A stretch of 64,000 nucleotides of DNA. Source: Pseudomonas floridensis. GTDB lineage: Bacteria; Pseudomonadota; Gammaproteobacteria; Pseudomonadales; Pseudomonadaceae. The translations under genes were made by a program, and so were the position numbers. The stretch is from positions 28,547-92,546 of the forward strand of contig NZ_MUIO01000044.1 of the NCBI RefSeq assembly GCF_002087235.1, in the 5' to 3' direction. This document shows, piece after piece, positions 1 through 9,460 of the stretch. Under the pieces are notes generated by a model. It was not told the DNA's origin and ran no database searches. It saw only the letters and a program-made list of their open reading frames with translations. Each line of letters opens with the position of its first letter. Position 1 is the first letter of the stretch.

Positions 1-2
1 TT

Positions 3-818
3 TCAACGCCGCTGGCGGCGCGACCGGCCTTGATACTGGAGGCCATCGAACTGGGCGTCGGCGTGGTCAGTGACAAGCCGTTTGCCAACGATGCCGCGCA
101 GGCACGAATGCTGGTCGAAGCCGCCGAGCGGCGTGGCGTTCTGCTCAGCGTTTATCAGAATCGACGCTGGGATTCGGATTTCCTTACCGTGCGCAAGTTG
201 ATCGACAACCAGGTACTGGGCGCGATCAGCCGCTTCGAGTCGGGCATCGAGCGCTATTCGCCACGCTCGGTCGGCAAGGCCAGTGGCGGTGGCGTGCTGC
301 GTGATCTGGGCAGCCATCTGGTGGATCAGGCGCTGGTGCTGTTCGGGCCGGTGGATCGGGTGTATGCCGAACTGCAGTTCGCCGCTCCAGACGATGAACT
401 GGATCACACGTTCTTCGTCTCACTGACCCATGCCAGTGGTGTGGTTTCCCACCTGTCCGGCAGTTGCCTGCAGAACACCCCCAAGCCACGCTTCCGGGTC
501 AGCGGGTCCCAGGGCTGCTACAGCGTCGAAGGACTGGACGGTCAGGAAGCAGCGGCCTTCGCCGGGCTGACGCCCCGTTCAGAAGGCGAGCGCTGGGGCG
601 TGGAGGAACACCGGCGCTGGGGCTGGTTCGAACAGGGCGATCATCGCGAGAGGGTGCCGTCCGAGCGTGGCTGCTGGCTGGAGTTCTATCGCCAATTGCA
701 GGACGCCTTTGAGGGTCAGGGGGCTTTACCGGTGGACGCGAAGGATGCGGTGGCTTCTGCAGTGGTCATGGACGCGGCGCGGTTGAGCGCTCGTCAGGGA
801 TGTGTCGTGGTTCTGTAA
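3..818 (+). CDS. Gfo/Idh/MocA family oxidoreductase (5' end outside window)
   Basis: The frame is open from the window edge, so the N-terminal Rossmann glycine motif is missing and the true start lies upstream. The visible part begins near the family's conserved E/DKP motif (seen as SDKPFAND) and continues with the typical C-terminal alpha/beta domain, including SGGGVLRDLGSHLVDQAL. Family members are NAD(P)-dependent sugar or cyclitol dehydrogenases. It lies upstream of a sugar ABC importer on the same strand, which suggests inositol or related polyol catabolism, but a terminator separates the two. The family is clear; the substrate is inferred from context. Confidence 0.85.
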   Translation, partial: STPLAARPALILEAIELGVGVVSDKPFANDAAQARMLVEAAERRGVLLSVYQNRRWDSDFLTVRKLIDNQVLGAISRFESGIERYSPRSVGKASGGGVLRDLGSHLVDQALVLFGPVDRVYAELQFAAPDDELDHTFFVSLTHASGVVSHLSGSCLQNTPKPRFRVSGSQGCYSVEGLDGQEAAAFAGLTPRSEGERWGVEEHRRWGWFEQGDHRERVPSERGCWLEFYRQLQDAFEGQGALPVDAKDAVASAVVMDAARLSARQGCVVVL

Positions 819-847
819 CGATTCGAGCCACCAGTGCGCATTTGGTT

Positions 848-880
848 AGCCCGGCACCCTCAAGGGCGTCGGGCTTTCTT
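848..880 (+). terminator. Rho-independent terminator after the oxidoreductase
   Basis: AGCCCG and CGGGCT form the outer stem, with CCC/GGG further in, followed by TTTCTT. It lies 30 bp after the stop codon at 818 and separates the dehydrogenase from the ABC importer operon. Confidence 0.7.
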
Positions 881-928
881 GCATTCAAGGAACGGCAGAA
901 GAAAAAACAGAATAAATTCTAAAACCAG

Positions 929-957
929 TTGAATTGGAAAATATTTTCCAATAGAGT
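929..957 (+). promoter_or_regulatory. Promoter containing a 20-bp perfect palindrome, candidate IolR operator
   Basis: Bases 933-952 form a perfect palindrome with GGAA-N6-TTCC at its core. It sits between a -35-like TTGAAT (929-934) and a -10-like TAGAGT (952-957) with 17 bp spacing, so a bound protein would block polymerase. RpiR-type IolR of Sinorhizobium is reported to bind GGAA-N6-TTCC, and the downstream genes are a sugar importer of the inositol/ribose type. The palindrome is direct observation; IolR as the binder is inference. The leader to the first gene is about 340 nt, and the rest of 958-1294 shows no gene. Confidence 0.5.
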
Positions 958-1294
958 CTTTTTCAGGTTACCGACTATCGAATCATCCGGGCTGTCAGAC
1001 GCGTCTGAACATCACCGGGGACACGCCAACAAAAACAAGATAGGTACTGTCGATGAAAACCCCCAGCCCTGACGCTCGCGCCAACCGTTTTGTTCCCTCT
1101 GCATTCTGGATCCGGCTCATGGAGCGATTCCTGACCGTCGTCGCGCGTGGCATGTGCGTGCGCCACAAGGATGCGCTGCTGTTCTGCATTCCCGGTGCAA
1201 CCGGCGTTCGTTTGCCGGAATAACGCGCTCTACAGCTTCATTGCTACGTCTTTACCAAGTCCGAACAACAACAAGAATTTGGAGACAGACCCTC

Positions 1295-2224
1295 ATGAAG
1301 ACCCCGATTCGCTTCACCTCTCTGGCCCTTGCGCTGATGCTGGGCAGCGGAGCCGCCCTGGCCGATGTCAAGGTTGGTGTAGCCATGTCTCAGTTTGACG
1401 ACACCTGGCTGACTTACCTGCGTGAGGACATGACTGCCAAGGCCAAGACCATGCCCGATGGCGTGACCCTGCAATTTGTCGATGCCCGGGCCGATGTGAA
1501 CAAGCAACTCGACCAGGTGCAGGAACTGATCGGCAAGAAAGTCGACGCATTGATCGTCAACCCGGTCGACACGGCGGCCACCGCCAGGATCACCAAGATA
1601 GCGGTCGCTGCCGGTATTCCGCTGGTGTACGTCAACCGCCGTCCGGATGATCCGAAGCTGCCGGAGGGCGTCGCAACTGTAACGTCCGATGACATGGAAG
1701 CGGGCCGCCTGCAAATGCAGTACATCGCCGACAAGATGGGTGGCAAGGGCAGTGTAATGATTCTGCTGGGCGATCTGGCGAACAATTCCACGAAAGGCCG
1801 GACCGATGGCGTAAAGGAAGTTCTGAAAAAATACCCGAACATCAAGATCGACCAGGAGCAGACTGGCACCTGGCTGCGTCAGAAAGGCATGGACCTGACC
1901 AACGACTGGATTACTCAAGGCAAGGAATTCAACGCCGTACTGGCCAATAACGACGAAATGGCGATCGGTGCCGCGATGGCCCTGAAACAGGCTGGCATCA
2001 AGAAAGGCACCGTGTTCGTGGCGGGTGTCGATGGCACGCCCGACGGGCTCAACGCCGTGAACAGAGGCGACCTGACCGTCTCGGTTTATCAGGACGCCAA
2101 AGGGCAGGCCAATGGCGCAGTGGACGCCGCAGTGAAAATGGCCAAAAAGGAAAAGCTCGAGTCCCAGGCCATTGTCATTCCGTACCAACTGATAACGCCT
2201 GAAAACGTCGTTTCTTTCAAATAA
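1295..2224 (+). CDS. Sugar ABC transporter periplasmic substrate-binding protein
   Basis: Periplasmic binding protein of the ribose/galactose/inositol type (Peripla_BP_4) that captures the sugar for the following ATPase and permease. The chosen ATG follows GGAGAC by about 8 nt and gives a signal peptide with a hydrophobic core ([10 protein letters not shown]) and an ALA-D cleavage site. In-frame upstream starts only add unrelated sequence. [23 protein letters not shown] and [11 protein letters not shown] are typical of sugar-binding lobes. About 309 residues, normal for the family. The ligand is probably myo-inositol or a derivative, judged from the upstream dehydrogenase and the IolR-like palindrome, not from the protein itself. 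Confidence 0.88.
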   Translation: MKTPIRFTSLALALMLGSGAALADVKVGVAMSQFDDTWLTYLREDMTAKAKTMPDGVTLQFVDARADVNKQLDQVQELIGKKVDALIVNPVDTAATARITKIAVAAGIPLVYVNRRPDDPKLPEGVATVTSDDMEAGRLQMQYIADKMGGKGSVMILLGDLANNSTKGRTDGVKEVLKKYPNIKIDQEQTGTWLRQKGMDLTNDWITQGKEFNAVLANNDEMAIGAAMALKQAGIKKGTVFVAGVDGTPDGLNAVNRGDLTVSVYQDAKGQANGAVDAAVKMAKKEKLESQAIVIPYQLITPENVVSFK

Positions 2225-2240
2225 AAACAGCCGACGGGTC

Positions 2241-2260
2241 CGGTGGCCTTCGGGCCATCG
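2241..2260 (+). other. UUCG-tetraloop hairpin between binding protein and ATPase genes
   Basis: CGGTGGCC-TTCG-GGCCATCG forms an 8-bp stem (one G-U pair) capped by the very stable UUCG tetraloop, 17 nt after the binding-protein stop and 26 nt before the ATPase start. There is no T tract, so it is not a classic terminator. Such hairpins often protect the upstream message from 3' exonucleases, raising binding protein over ATPase and permease. Confidence 0.6.
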
Positions 2261-2285
2261 CCTGTCGCTCGAGGAGCTTGTCACC

Positions 2286-3863
2286 ATGTCCGGTTCAGCT
2301 ACTGCCACCACGCCCGTCAAGCGCGACTCGTCTTCCGGTAGTGCAGGTCACGACGCCTCGCAGCCCCAGCCGCCTTACCTGCTGGAAATCAGCAACATCA
2401 GCAAGGGGTTCCCCGGCGTCATTGCGCTCAATGATGTGCAACTGCGAGTCCGCCCCGGCAGCGTGCTGGCGCTGATGGGTGAGAACGGTGCCGGTAAATC
2501 GACCCTCATGAAAATCATCGCCGGCATCTATCAACCCGACGCCGGTGAGATTCGTCTGCGCGGCAAGCCGGTCACGTTCGACACGCCGCTGGCGGCGCTG
2601 AAGTCCGGCATCGCCATGATCCACCAGGAACTCAACCTGATGCCGTTCATGAGCATCGCCGAGAACATCTGGATAGGCCGCGAACAACTCAACGGCCTGC
2701 ACATGATCGACCACCGGGAAATGTTTCGCTGCACCGCCGAATTGCTCGAGCGCCTGCGCATCAAGCTTGATCCGGAAGAGCTGGTGGGCAATCTGAGCAT
2801 TGCCGAGCGGCAGATGGTGGAGATTGCCAAGGCGGTGTCCTACGACTCCGACGTGCTGATCATGGATGAACCGACGTCGGCGATCACCGAAACCGAAGTC
2901 GCGCATCTGTTTTCGATCATTGGCGACTTGCGAGCGCAGGGCAAGGGCATCGTTTACATCACGCACAAGATGAGCGAGGTGTTCGAGATCGCCGATGAGG
3001 TGGCGGTGTTTCGGGACGGCTGCTACATCGGCCTGCAACGTGCCGAGAGCATGGATGGCGACAGCCTGATCTCCATGATGGTGGGCCGCGAGCTGACCCA
3101 GCTGTTTCCCGAGCGTGAAAAACCGATGGGTGATTTGCTGCTTTCCGTGCGCGATCTAAGGCTGGACGGCGTTTTTCAGGACGTTTCGTTCGACCTGCAC
3201 GCTGGCGAGATTCTCGGGATTGCCGGGCTCATGGGCTCCGGCAGGACCAACATTGCCGAAACCCTGTTCGGCATCACGCCCAGCGATGGCGGGGAAATCC
3301 ATTTTGATGGCGCGGCGGTGCGCATCGCAGACCCTCATCAGGCCATCGGCCTGGGATTCGCGCTGCTGACCGAGGACCGCAAGCTGACCGGGCTGTTTCC
3401 CTGCCTTTCCGTGATGGAAAACATGGAAATGGCGGTGCTGGCCAATTACGCCGGTAACGGTTTCGTCAAACAGAAGGCCTTGCGCGCACTTTGCGAGGAC
3501 ATGTGCAAGAAACTGCGGGTCAAGACGCCGTCGCTGGAGCAGTGCATCGACACCCTGTCCGGCGGCAATCAGCAGAAAGCCTTGTTGGCACGCTGGCTGA
3601 TGACCAATCCCCGAGTGTTGATCCTCGACGAACCGACACGCGGCATCGACGTCGGGGCCAAGGCCGAGATCTATCGGCTGATCTCGCTGCTGGCCAGCGA
3701 AGGCATGGCAGTCATCATGATTTCATCGGAGTTGCCTGAGGTGCTGGGCATGAGCGACCGGGTGATGGTCATGCATGAGGGCGAAATGATGGGCATTCTG
3801 GCGCGCGGTGAAGCGACCCAGGAAAACGTCATGCATCTGGCGTCCGGCCATCGGGTCCAGTGA
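2286..3863 (+). CDS. Sugar ABC transporter ATP-binding protein, double ATPase
   Basis: A 525-residue cytoplasmic ATPase with two fused ABC domains, as in RbsA/MglA/XylG. Domain 1 has a perfect Walker A (GENGAGKST), signature LSIAERQ and Walker [11 protein letters not shown]. Domain 2 has the degenerate Walker [10 protein letters not shown] common in this family, signature LSGGNQQK and Walker [11 protein letters not shown]. The ATG follows GAGGAGCTT. Roughly 30 N-terminal residues rich in Ser/Thr/Gln precede the first domain, slightly longer than usual. It energises the permease that follows almost directly. Confidence 0.92.
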   Translation: MSGSATATTPVKRDSSSGSAGHDASQPQPPYLLEISNISKGFPGVIALNDVQLRVRPGSVLALMGENGAGKSTLMKIIAGIYQPDAGEIRLRGKPVTFDTPLAALKSGIAMIHQELNLMPFMSIAENIWIGREQLNGLHMIDHREMFRCTAELLERLRIKLDPEELVGNLSIAERQMVEIAKAVSYDSDVLIMDEPTSAITETEVAHLFSIIGDLRAQGKGIVYITHKMSEVFEIADEVAVFRDGCYIGLQRAESMDGDSLISMMVGRELTQLFPEREKPMGDLLLSVRDLRLDGVFQDVSFDLHAGEILGIAGLMGSGRTNIAETLFGITPSDGGEIHFDGAAVRIADPHQAIGLGFALLTEDRKLTGLFPCLSVMENMEMAVLANYAGNGFVKQKALRALCEDMCKKLRVKTPSLEQCIDTLSGGNQQKALLARWLMTNPRVLILDEPTRGIDVGAKAEIYRLISLLASEGMAVIMISSELPEVLGMSDRVMVMHEGEMMGILARGEATQENVMHLASGHRVQ

Positions 3864-3919
3864 CTACGCAGGACCGGCCTTTCGACGAACGCCAGAACAA
3901 GAACAAGAGGGTAGACACC

Positions 3920-4945
3920 ATGAGCAACGCAATCCTGCAGAACAAACCGGCGCTGTCGCCGACCAAGAGCAAACGACGACTGCCGACCGAGCTGAGTATT
4001 TTTCTGGTGCTGATCGGCATCGGCCTGATCTTCGAACTGTTTGGCTGGATCGTCCGCGACCAGAGCTTCCTGCTCAATTCGCAGCGGCTGGTGCTGATGA
4101 TCCTGCAAGTGTCGATCATCGGTCTGCTGGCGATCGGTGTGACGCAGGTGATCATCACGACCGGCATTGACCTGTCGTCAGGCTCGGTGCTGGCCCTGTC
4201 GGCGATGATTGCCGCAAGCCTTGCGCAAACCTCGGATTTCTCCCGCGCCGTATTTCCTTCGCTGACCGATCTGCCGGTCTGGATACCCGTCGTAGTCGGC
4301 CTTGGGGTCGGATTGCTGGCCGGTGCGATCAACGGCAGCATCATTGCCATTACCGGTATTCCACCCTTCATCGCCACGCTGGGCATGATGGTGTCCGCTC
4401 GCGGTCTGGCGCGTTTCTACACCGAAGGCCAGCCGGTCAGCATGCTGTCGGACTCCTATACCGCGATCGGTCAGGGGGCCATGCCGGTGATTATCTTCCT
4501 GGTGGTCGCGGTGATCTTTCACATCGCGTTGCGTTACACCAAGTATGGCAAGTACACCTATGCCATCGGCGGCAACATGCAGGCAGCGCGTACTTCCGGG
4601 ATCAACGTCAAGCGCCATCTGGTCATTGTCTACAGTATTGCCGGACTGCTGGCCGGGCTGGCCGGCGTGGTCGCATCGGCGCGGGCCGCCACCGGTCAGG
4701 CCGGCATGGGCATGTCCTATGAGCTGGACGCCATCGCCGCGGCAGTGATCGGTGGCACCAGCCTGGCCGGCGGCGTAGGGCGTATCACCGGCACCGTGAT
4801 CGGTGCGCTGATTCTCGGCGTCATGGCCAGCGGGTTCACGTTCATCGGCGTGGACGCCTACGTTCAGGACATCATCAAGGGGCTGATCATTGTCGTGGCG
4901 GTGGTGATCGATCAGTACCGGAACAAGCGCAAGACCAAACGCTAA
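3920..4945 (+). CDS. Sugar ABC transporter permease (RbsC type)
   Basis: Inner-membrane permease of the BPD_transp_2 family (ribose/xylose/inositol importers). Many hydrophobic segments are visible, with family motifs GIDLSSGSVLALSAM, GIPPFIATLGMM and AAAVIGGTSLAGGVG. I chose the ATG at 3920 because AGAGGG stands before it. A GTG at 3860 overlapping the ATPase stop would add 20 hydrophilic residues and is less likely. About 341 residues, normal length. Last gene of the importer operon, closed by a strong terminator. Confidence 0.9.
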   Translation: MSNAILQNKPALSPTKSKRRLPTELSIFLVLIGIGLIFELFGWIVRDQSFLLNSQRLVLMILQVSIIGLLAIGVTQVIITTGIDLSSGSVLALSAMIAASLAQTSDFSRAVFPSLTDLPVWIPVVVGLGVGLLAGAINGSIIAITGIPPFIATLGMMVSARGLARFYTEGQPVSMLSDSYTAIGQGAMPVIIFLVVAVIFHIALRYTKYGKYTYAIGGNMQAARTSGINVKRHLVIVYSIAGLLAGLAGVVASARAATGQAGMGMSYELDAIAAAVIGGTSLAGGVGRITGTVIGALILGVMASGFTFIGVDAYVQDIIKGLIIVVAVVIDQYRNKRKTKR

Positions 4946-4963
4946 AACACGCGATGCGCACAT

Positions 4964-4984
4964 AAGGGCCTGTCAGGCCCTTTT
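4964..4984 (+). terminator. Rho-independent terminator of the sugar importer operon
   Basis: AAGGGCCT and AGGCCCTT pair over a GTC loop and run into TTTT, 18 bp after the permease stop. Confidence 0.85.
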
Positions 4985-5249
4985 GTGCGTTATAAGGAAG
5001 CTGGAACCGATGGGGGTTGCGCCGGTCAGACCCTCATCGAACCGATGGCAATAATGGTTTGGTGCCCGTTTTTCAGGGGCGATCCCGCAATTGTTGCTCA
5101 AAATGCCTTCAATTGTGTTGCCGAGTGCGCGAGGCGGCCTTAGACTGCCGCCCCTCGTAAATTGAGTGCCTGGTGGCGCTTGGAGATCATGGCGCTTGTA
5201 CGGCAACGTTGAGCCGCTCCTCAATGCACGTTTTTTTATAGAGAAATCA
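4985..5249. other. Intergenic region before the DksA paralogue
   Basis: No convincing gene. An imperfect inverted repeat is visible at 5131-5156 (GAGGCGGC, then GCCGCC followed by CCTC). The ribosome site just before the next gene is weak (AGAGAAAT after a T tract). Promoters here could not be assigned with confidence. Confidence 0.4.
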
Positions 5250-5654
5250 ATGACAAAGGAAAAGTTGCTGGCCATGCCGGCCGATGACTACATGAACGCC
5301 GAGCAGCACGCTTTCTTCGTCGAGCTGTTGCAGAACATGAAGGTCGAAATCCACGAGCGAATCGAGCAAAGCCGCATTGCCATCGAGAGCCTGGATACAC
5401 CTGCAGACCCTGCCGACGCTGCTTCGGTGGAAGAAGAGCGTCACTGGCTGGTCAACGTGATCGATCGTGATCAGCGCATGCTGCCTCAACTGGAAATGGC
5501 GCTGACGCGTATCGCCGAAGACACCTTTGGCTGGTGCGACGACAGTGGCGAGCCTATCGGCCTGAAGCGCCTGTTGATCAGCCCGACGACCAAGTATTGC
5601 ATCGAAGCGCAAGAGCGCCACGAGCAGATCGACAAGCACCAGCGTCAGGCCTGA
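5250..5654 (+). CDS. DksA/TraR family RNA polymerase-binding protein with incomplete zinc site
   Basis: A 134-residue DksA paralogue. DksA enters the RNA polymerase secondary channel and works with ppGpp to reset transcription in starvation. The coiled-coil tip motif DxxDxA is intact (D53, D56, A58). The C-terminal finger, four Cys in classical DksA, keeps only C96 and C117; the partners are S99 (CDDS) and A120 (CIEA). Zinc-independent DksA2 proteins of pseudomonads show similar loss, so this may act under zinc limitation or oxidative stress. The ATG at 5250 starts the conserved region. Monocistronic, with its own terminator. Confidence 0.87.
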   Translation: MTKEKLLAMPADDYMNAEQHAFFVELLQNMKVEIHERIEQSRIAIESLDTPADPADAASVEEERHWLVNVIDRDQRMLPQLEMALTRIAEDTFGWCDDSGEPIGLKRLLISPTTKYCIEAQERHEQIDKHQRQA

Positions 5655-5692
5655 TTCCGAGGCGCAAGCCTGAATCAGCTCAGTGCGTAATG

Positions 5693-5723
5693 AACCGGGA
5701 GGCCTTAATGGCCTCCCGGTTTT
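5693..5723 (+). terminator. Rho-independent terminator after the DksA paralogue
   Basis: A 12-bp perfect stem, AACCGGGAGGCC with GGCCTCCCGGTT, over a TTAAT loop and followed by TTTTG. Confidence 0.88.
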
Positions 5724-5846
5724 GTTGTGCCTGCAATTTATTGACGTGAATCTCGTCCATTACCACTAATGGCTCATGGCACATGGCCGGTTTCTGTCGT
5801 TTAATGAGGACAAATAACGATAGGTAACAACCTGGGGTGACGCAGC

Positions 5847-7424
5847 ATGACCGAGCACGTATCCGTGGCAAACCGCTCCTGGGTCCCTGTCGTGCAGAGC
5901 ATCGCGCTTTGTCTGATGCTGGCGGCAATCGCCTTCGCCAGTCTGTCTGTCTATTTCGCTATACCGATTGCCCTCTTGCTGATCTGGCTGCCGCGTCTGC
6001 TGCCCGCTCACACCGCGCAAGGCCTTGCCGAGCCTGATGATAATGCCCTGGCGCGGCTGACACAGGATCTGTCCCGTACCACCAGCCATAACGCGCTGTC
6101 GGCCGCGCAAGTAGCGTTTTCCGTCCGCCAGTTGGCGGGTAAGGTGCAATCGCAACTCGATGCGGCGGAGCAGGTCGTCAGCAGCGCCGACGTCATGATC
6201 GCTACCGAGCAACAGACTGCCCAATTGAGTCGCCAGGCACTCAGTGCCGCCAGTCAGGCTAGACAGCGCAGTGATGCCGGCAGCGCGGTGTTGAATGAAT
6301 CCATCCAGCGCATGCACCGGCTCAGCCAGGGTGCGGTGGACAGTCGCGAGTTGATCGAAGCGTTGAACCAGCGCAGCGAAGAAATCCAGCGGGTCACGCT
6401 GGTGATTCAGTCCATCGCCAGCCAGACCAATCTGCTGGCGCTCAATGCTGCCATCGAAGCTGCCCGCGCGGGCGAGCACGGCCGGGGGTTCGCCGTGGTC
6501 GCCGATGAAGTGCGCGGACTGGCCGGGCGTACCGCGAGCGCAACGCAAGAGGTCGGGCAAATGGTTGCCGACATTCAGCAGCGCACCTCGCAGGTTGTCG
6601 AACAGATTCGCCAACTGTCTGCCGACCTGAACAGCGGCGTGGAGCAAGTGGAACTGACCGGCCAGCACCTTGAAAATATCGCCCGGCTGGCGGTTGAGGT
6701 GGAGAGTCAGGTGGGTGAAATTGCTCATGGTGCCCAGACCAATCAGGACCAGTTGGCGAGCCTGTTCACGGCCGTCGAGCGCATGCGCAGCGATCTTGCA
6801 ATCAGCGATGAGCAGACCCGCCATCTGGCCAGGTCCGCAGTGCAGATGGAAGGGCAGGCCGAAACCATCAGCCAGCGCCTGGCGCAGGTCGGACTGGACG
6901 ATTATCACCAGCGTATCTATGACCTCGCCCGAGAGGGTGCGCAGCAGATCGCGGCAAAATTCGAGGCCGATATCGAGCGCGGGCACGTCAGCCTCGACGA
7001 TCTGTTCGACCGCCAGTACAAACCGATCCCCAATACCTCGCCGACCCGTTTCACCACTCGTTTCGACCGCTACACCGATCAGGTCCTGCCCGCAGTGCAA
7101 GAGCCGCTGCTGTCGCGTCATGAAGGCCTGGTGTTCGCCATCGCCTGTACACAACAGGGCTACGTGCCGACACATAACAACGCATTCAACCAGCCCTTGA
7201 CCGGCGACCCCGCCGTGGATAACGCGCGCAATCGCAGCAAGCGCAAGTTCGACGATCGCACCGGCATCCGCTGCGGCAGCCATCAGCAGCCGGTGTTGCT
7301 GCAAACCTATACCCGCGACACGGGTGAGCTGATGCACGATCTCTCCGTGCCGATCATGATCAAGGGCCGACATTGGGGCGGTCTGCGACTGGGTTACAAG
7401 CCAGAAGGCGGAGCCTTGAAATAA
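5847..7424 (+). CDS. Methyl-accepting chemotaxis protein with C-terminal sensor-like region
   Basis: A 525-residue chemoreceptor. Two hydrophobic stretches near residues 13-50 form a membrane hairpin, with no sizeable periplasmic domain between them. A long coiled coil follows, with the conserved signalling tip ([18 protein letters not shown] through [16 protein letters not shown]) near residues 190-230. After the signalling domain comes a folded cytoplasmic region of about 160 residues ending [14 protein letters not shown] and HWGGLRLGY, the usual place of input in this subgroup. The ATG follows GGGGTGA. It should couple to CheA/CheW; the signal is unknown. Confidence 0.88.
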   Translation: MTEHVSVANRSWVPVVQSIALCLMLAAIAFASLSVYFAIPIALLLIWLPRLLPAHTAQGLAEPDDNALARLTQDLSRTTSHNALSAAQVAFSVRQLAGKVQSQLDAAEQVVSSADVMIATEQQTAQLSRQALSAASQARQRSDAGSAVLNESIQRMHRLSQGAVDSRELIEALNQRSEEIQRVTLVIQSIASQTNLLALNAAIEAARAGEHGRGFAVVADEVRGLAGRTASATQEVGQMVADIQQRTSQVVEQIRQLSADLNSGVEQVELTGQHLENIARLAVEVESQVGEIAHGAQTNQDQLASLFTAVERMRSDLAISDEQTRHLARSAVQMEGQAETISQRLAQVGLDDYHQRIYDLAREGAQQIAAKFEADIERGHVSLDDLFDRQYKPIPNTSPTRFTTRFDRYTDQVLPAVQEPLLSRHEGLVFAIACTQQGYVPTHNNAFNQPLTGDPAVDNARNRSKRKFDDRTGIRCGSHQQPVLLQTYTRDTGELMHDLSVPIMIKGRHWGGLRLGYKPEGGALK

Positions 7425-7687
7425 CAGAGGGTCTGTTAGTGGTTGAAGTTAGTTCAAATGCTGCGCACTCAATCTGAATGGATTGAATGATGTAGACAAG
7501 TACGTGCTGTGTGAGGTTTTTGAACTTCAGCAGTTAACTGTGCTGGGTTTTATATTGTAGGAATGTTCCGAAAATTCTTTCCGTGCCTTGACTGTTTGCG
7601 ACTGCTGAGCAAGCTATTTGAATCAACGTAATAATTTGTTGATTTAAAGGCGACCTTCACAGGGTTGCATCTAAGGACGGAAATAAT
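7425..7687. other. AT-rich intergenic region before the Tle1-like gene
   Basis: Base composition is clearly lower in G+C than the neighbouring genes. No terminator hairpin or gene is convincing. It ends with AAGGACGGAAATAAT directly before the next ATG, a good ribosome binding site. The composition fits a laterally gained lipase gene or a horizontally acquired promoter. Confidence 0.4.
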
Positions 7688-9172
7688 ATGAAAGATACAG
7701 GGAATGTGAGCAACGCCAGCGTCGTTTCGGATGCGGCTTTATTGCAGGTGACAGTACGTGCGGGAATATTCTTCGACGGAACGGGAAATAATCGTCTCAA
7801 CAGTCGAGTCGGAGCTGATTGTCAGGCGCTCATGGAGGTCAATGGCGATCGTCACATCAGAGAGTGCGCAGGGCGGCATGCGGACCCCGGAAGTAGCTAC
7901 AGCAATGATTTGACCAATATTGCCAGGCTTGTCGAACTTTATCGCGATCAGCGGGTTGCGGTGAATGATGGTTGTGGGTTGCGCGTTTACTGGCCCGTGT
8001 ATGTCAGTGGCGCAGGGACGACCTCCGGTGGCCGGGATTCACTCTGGCCTGGCCAGAGTTTTGGTCGTGGTCTCACGGGGGTTGTGGCCAAGGTCGAGCG
8101 GGCTGTCAGAAAGCTGGACGCGTGCTTCAGGACGTTTGCGCAGGACAATCCCGGCTGCGTCATCAAGGCGATTGAACTGGATGTATTCGGCTTCAGTCGC
8201 GGCGCTGCGTCCGCTCGGCATTTCGTCAACGAGGTGCTCAAGCAGTCCGGGGGTCTGCTAGGGCCGGTACTGGCAAGCAGAAAGGTCCCGGTGAGCGACG
8301 GCTTCAGCTGGAAGGCCGATAACGTTCTGATCAAGGTGATCGGCCTGTTCGACACGGTCGCTGCCATTGGCAGTTTCAAGGACCTGGGCAATGTCAGTGA
8401 TTCGGTCAATCGACGCGTGAATCTCTACCTGCCGCCGGGGTGTGCCCAACAGGTCTTGCACCTTGTCGCTCGAGATGAGTTGCGGCGCAATTTTGCACTT
8501 AACAGCATCCGGCCGGTGTGGCCACGCGAGATCGTGCTGCCCGGAGCGCACGCAGACATTGGCGGAGGCTACCTGCCGCAGATGGAAGAGAACGTGCTGT
8601 TGACGCGACCACGGATGACCACGGTATACGGCGATGATCCAGAAGTTGCCACATCGGCATGGCTGCAAGCACAGGCCGAACTGGACAGCATGGACTCGTC
8701 ACGCTGGATCGATCCGCTGGACACGCAGGCTTCCCTGCAGGTGCGCGCGTGCGAGGATCAATACCGGCCGCGAAGCAGGGCGGCGTTGGGCGGTCGTTCA
8801 ACAATCGTGGCCGTCACCCTGCGACGTTTAGTGTTCGGACATCTGTCACGCGTGTATTTGCGTGTCATGCACGCGCTGTCCTGCGATGAGGGCGTACCGT
8901 TCGGGGCTGTGCCAACTGATCAGGAATTTGCTTTGCCCCCAGAGCTTGAAGGGATTGCGCGCAAACTGACCGACTACGCTCGAGGTGGGCCGTACGACTT
9001 GAGCGAGCATGAAGAACAGATCTTGCGCTGGCGGTACATTCACCGCTCCGCGCACTGGAATGCTGCGATTGGCAAGCTGGGCAGCATCAGCGATGCGGTG
9101 TTCGTGCACGCGCCGGAAGTTGGCGGGAGAGTGCTGCATCCTAATATCGGTCAGTCGGGCTATCCGCAGTAG
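7688..9172 (+). CDS. DUF2235/Tle1-family lipase, putative type VI secretion effector
   Basis: A 494-residue protein with the full set of DUF2235 (Tle1 phospholipase) motifs: FFDGTGNNR near residue 28, a GFSRG nucleophile elbow with Ser170, LFDTVAAIG with Asp222, and GAHADIGGGY with His288, giving a plausible Ser-Asp-His triad. Tle1 enzymes are delivered by type VI secretion and cut phospholipids of rival cells. No signal peptide is present, as expected for a T6SS cargo. No vgrG, PAAR, adaptor or immunity gene is adjacent, so delivery route and immunity are not explained here. An intracellular lipase role is the alternative. Confidence 0.78.
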   Translation: MKDTGNVSNASVVSDAALLQVTVRAGIFFDGTGNNRLNSRVGADCQALMEVNGDRHIRECAGRHADPGSSYSNDLTNIARLVELYRDQRVAVNDGCGLRVYWPVYVSGAGTTSGGRDSLWPGQSFGRGLTGVVAKVERAVRKLDACFRTFAQDNPGCVIKAIELDVFGFSRGAASARHFVNEVLKQSGGLLGPVLASRKVPVSDGFSWKADNVLIKVIGLFDTVAAIGSFKDLGNVSDSVNRRVNLYLPPGCAQQVLHLVARDELRRNFALNSIRPVWPREIVLPGAHADIGGGYLPQMEENVLLTRPRMTTVYGDDPEVATSAWLQAQAELDSMDSSRWIDPLDTQASLQVRACEDQYRPRSRAALGGRSTIVAVTLRRLVFGHLSRVYLRVMHALSCDEGVPFGAVPTDQEFALPPELEGIARKLTDYARGGPYDLSEHEEQILRWRYIHRSAHWNAAIGKLGSISDAVFVHAPEVGGRVLHPNIGQSGYPQ

Positions 9173-9184
9173 CCGGGCCTATTC

Positions 9185-9217
9185 AGAAGATGCAGGCCAA
9201 TGATGCCTGCATCTTCT
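9185..9217. terminator. Inverted repeat between convergent genes
   Basis: A 13-bp perfect stem (AGAAGATGCAGGC with GCCTGCATCTTCT) over a 7-nt loop, between the converging lipase and DUF2789 genes. There is no strong T tract on either side; it probably acts as a shared, bidirectional transcript end. Confidence 0.6.
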
Positions 9218-9223
9218 GTCCGG

Positions 9224-9460
9224 TCAGGCAGGGTTGTGCAGCAGCACGTTCAGTTCGTCGACTACGGGAGCCCATTCCGCATCTTTGCGCAGTTCTTCCT
9301 GAAGAAAGGCCGCCTGCTGAGGGGTCCAGAAATCAGCGTCGATCAGCTTGACGCCGTCTGGCAGCCGGTGGGCAGCAGCGAATGCATCGATACTTGGTTG
9401 ATCGTTCTCCAGACCCAATTGGGTAAACAGACCTGGCAAATCGGGGTTGGGCAGTTCCAT
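9224..9460 (-). CDS. DUF2789 family small protein
   Basis: A 78-residue soluble acidic protein with the DUF2789 pattern: MELPNPDLPGLFTQLGL at the start, then HRLPDGVKLIDADFWTPQQA, FLQEELRKDAEWAPVVDELN and a short tail. Family members are conserved in gamma-proteobacteria and have no established function. The start ATG is preceded by GAGGAGATGAC. Single gene, convergent with the lipase gene. Confidence 0.75.
   Translation of the reverse strand: MELPNPDLPGLFTQLGLENDQPSIDAFAAAHRLPDGVKLIDADFWTPQQAAFLQEELRKDAEWAPVVDELNVLLHNPA

Noticed and set aside
1154..1294. N-terminal extension of the sugar-binding protein
   Set aside because: The extension is not signal-like and lacks a ribosome site; the ATG at 1295 has both.
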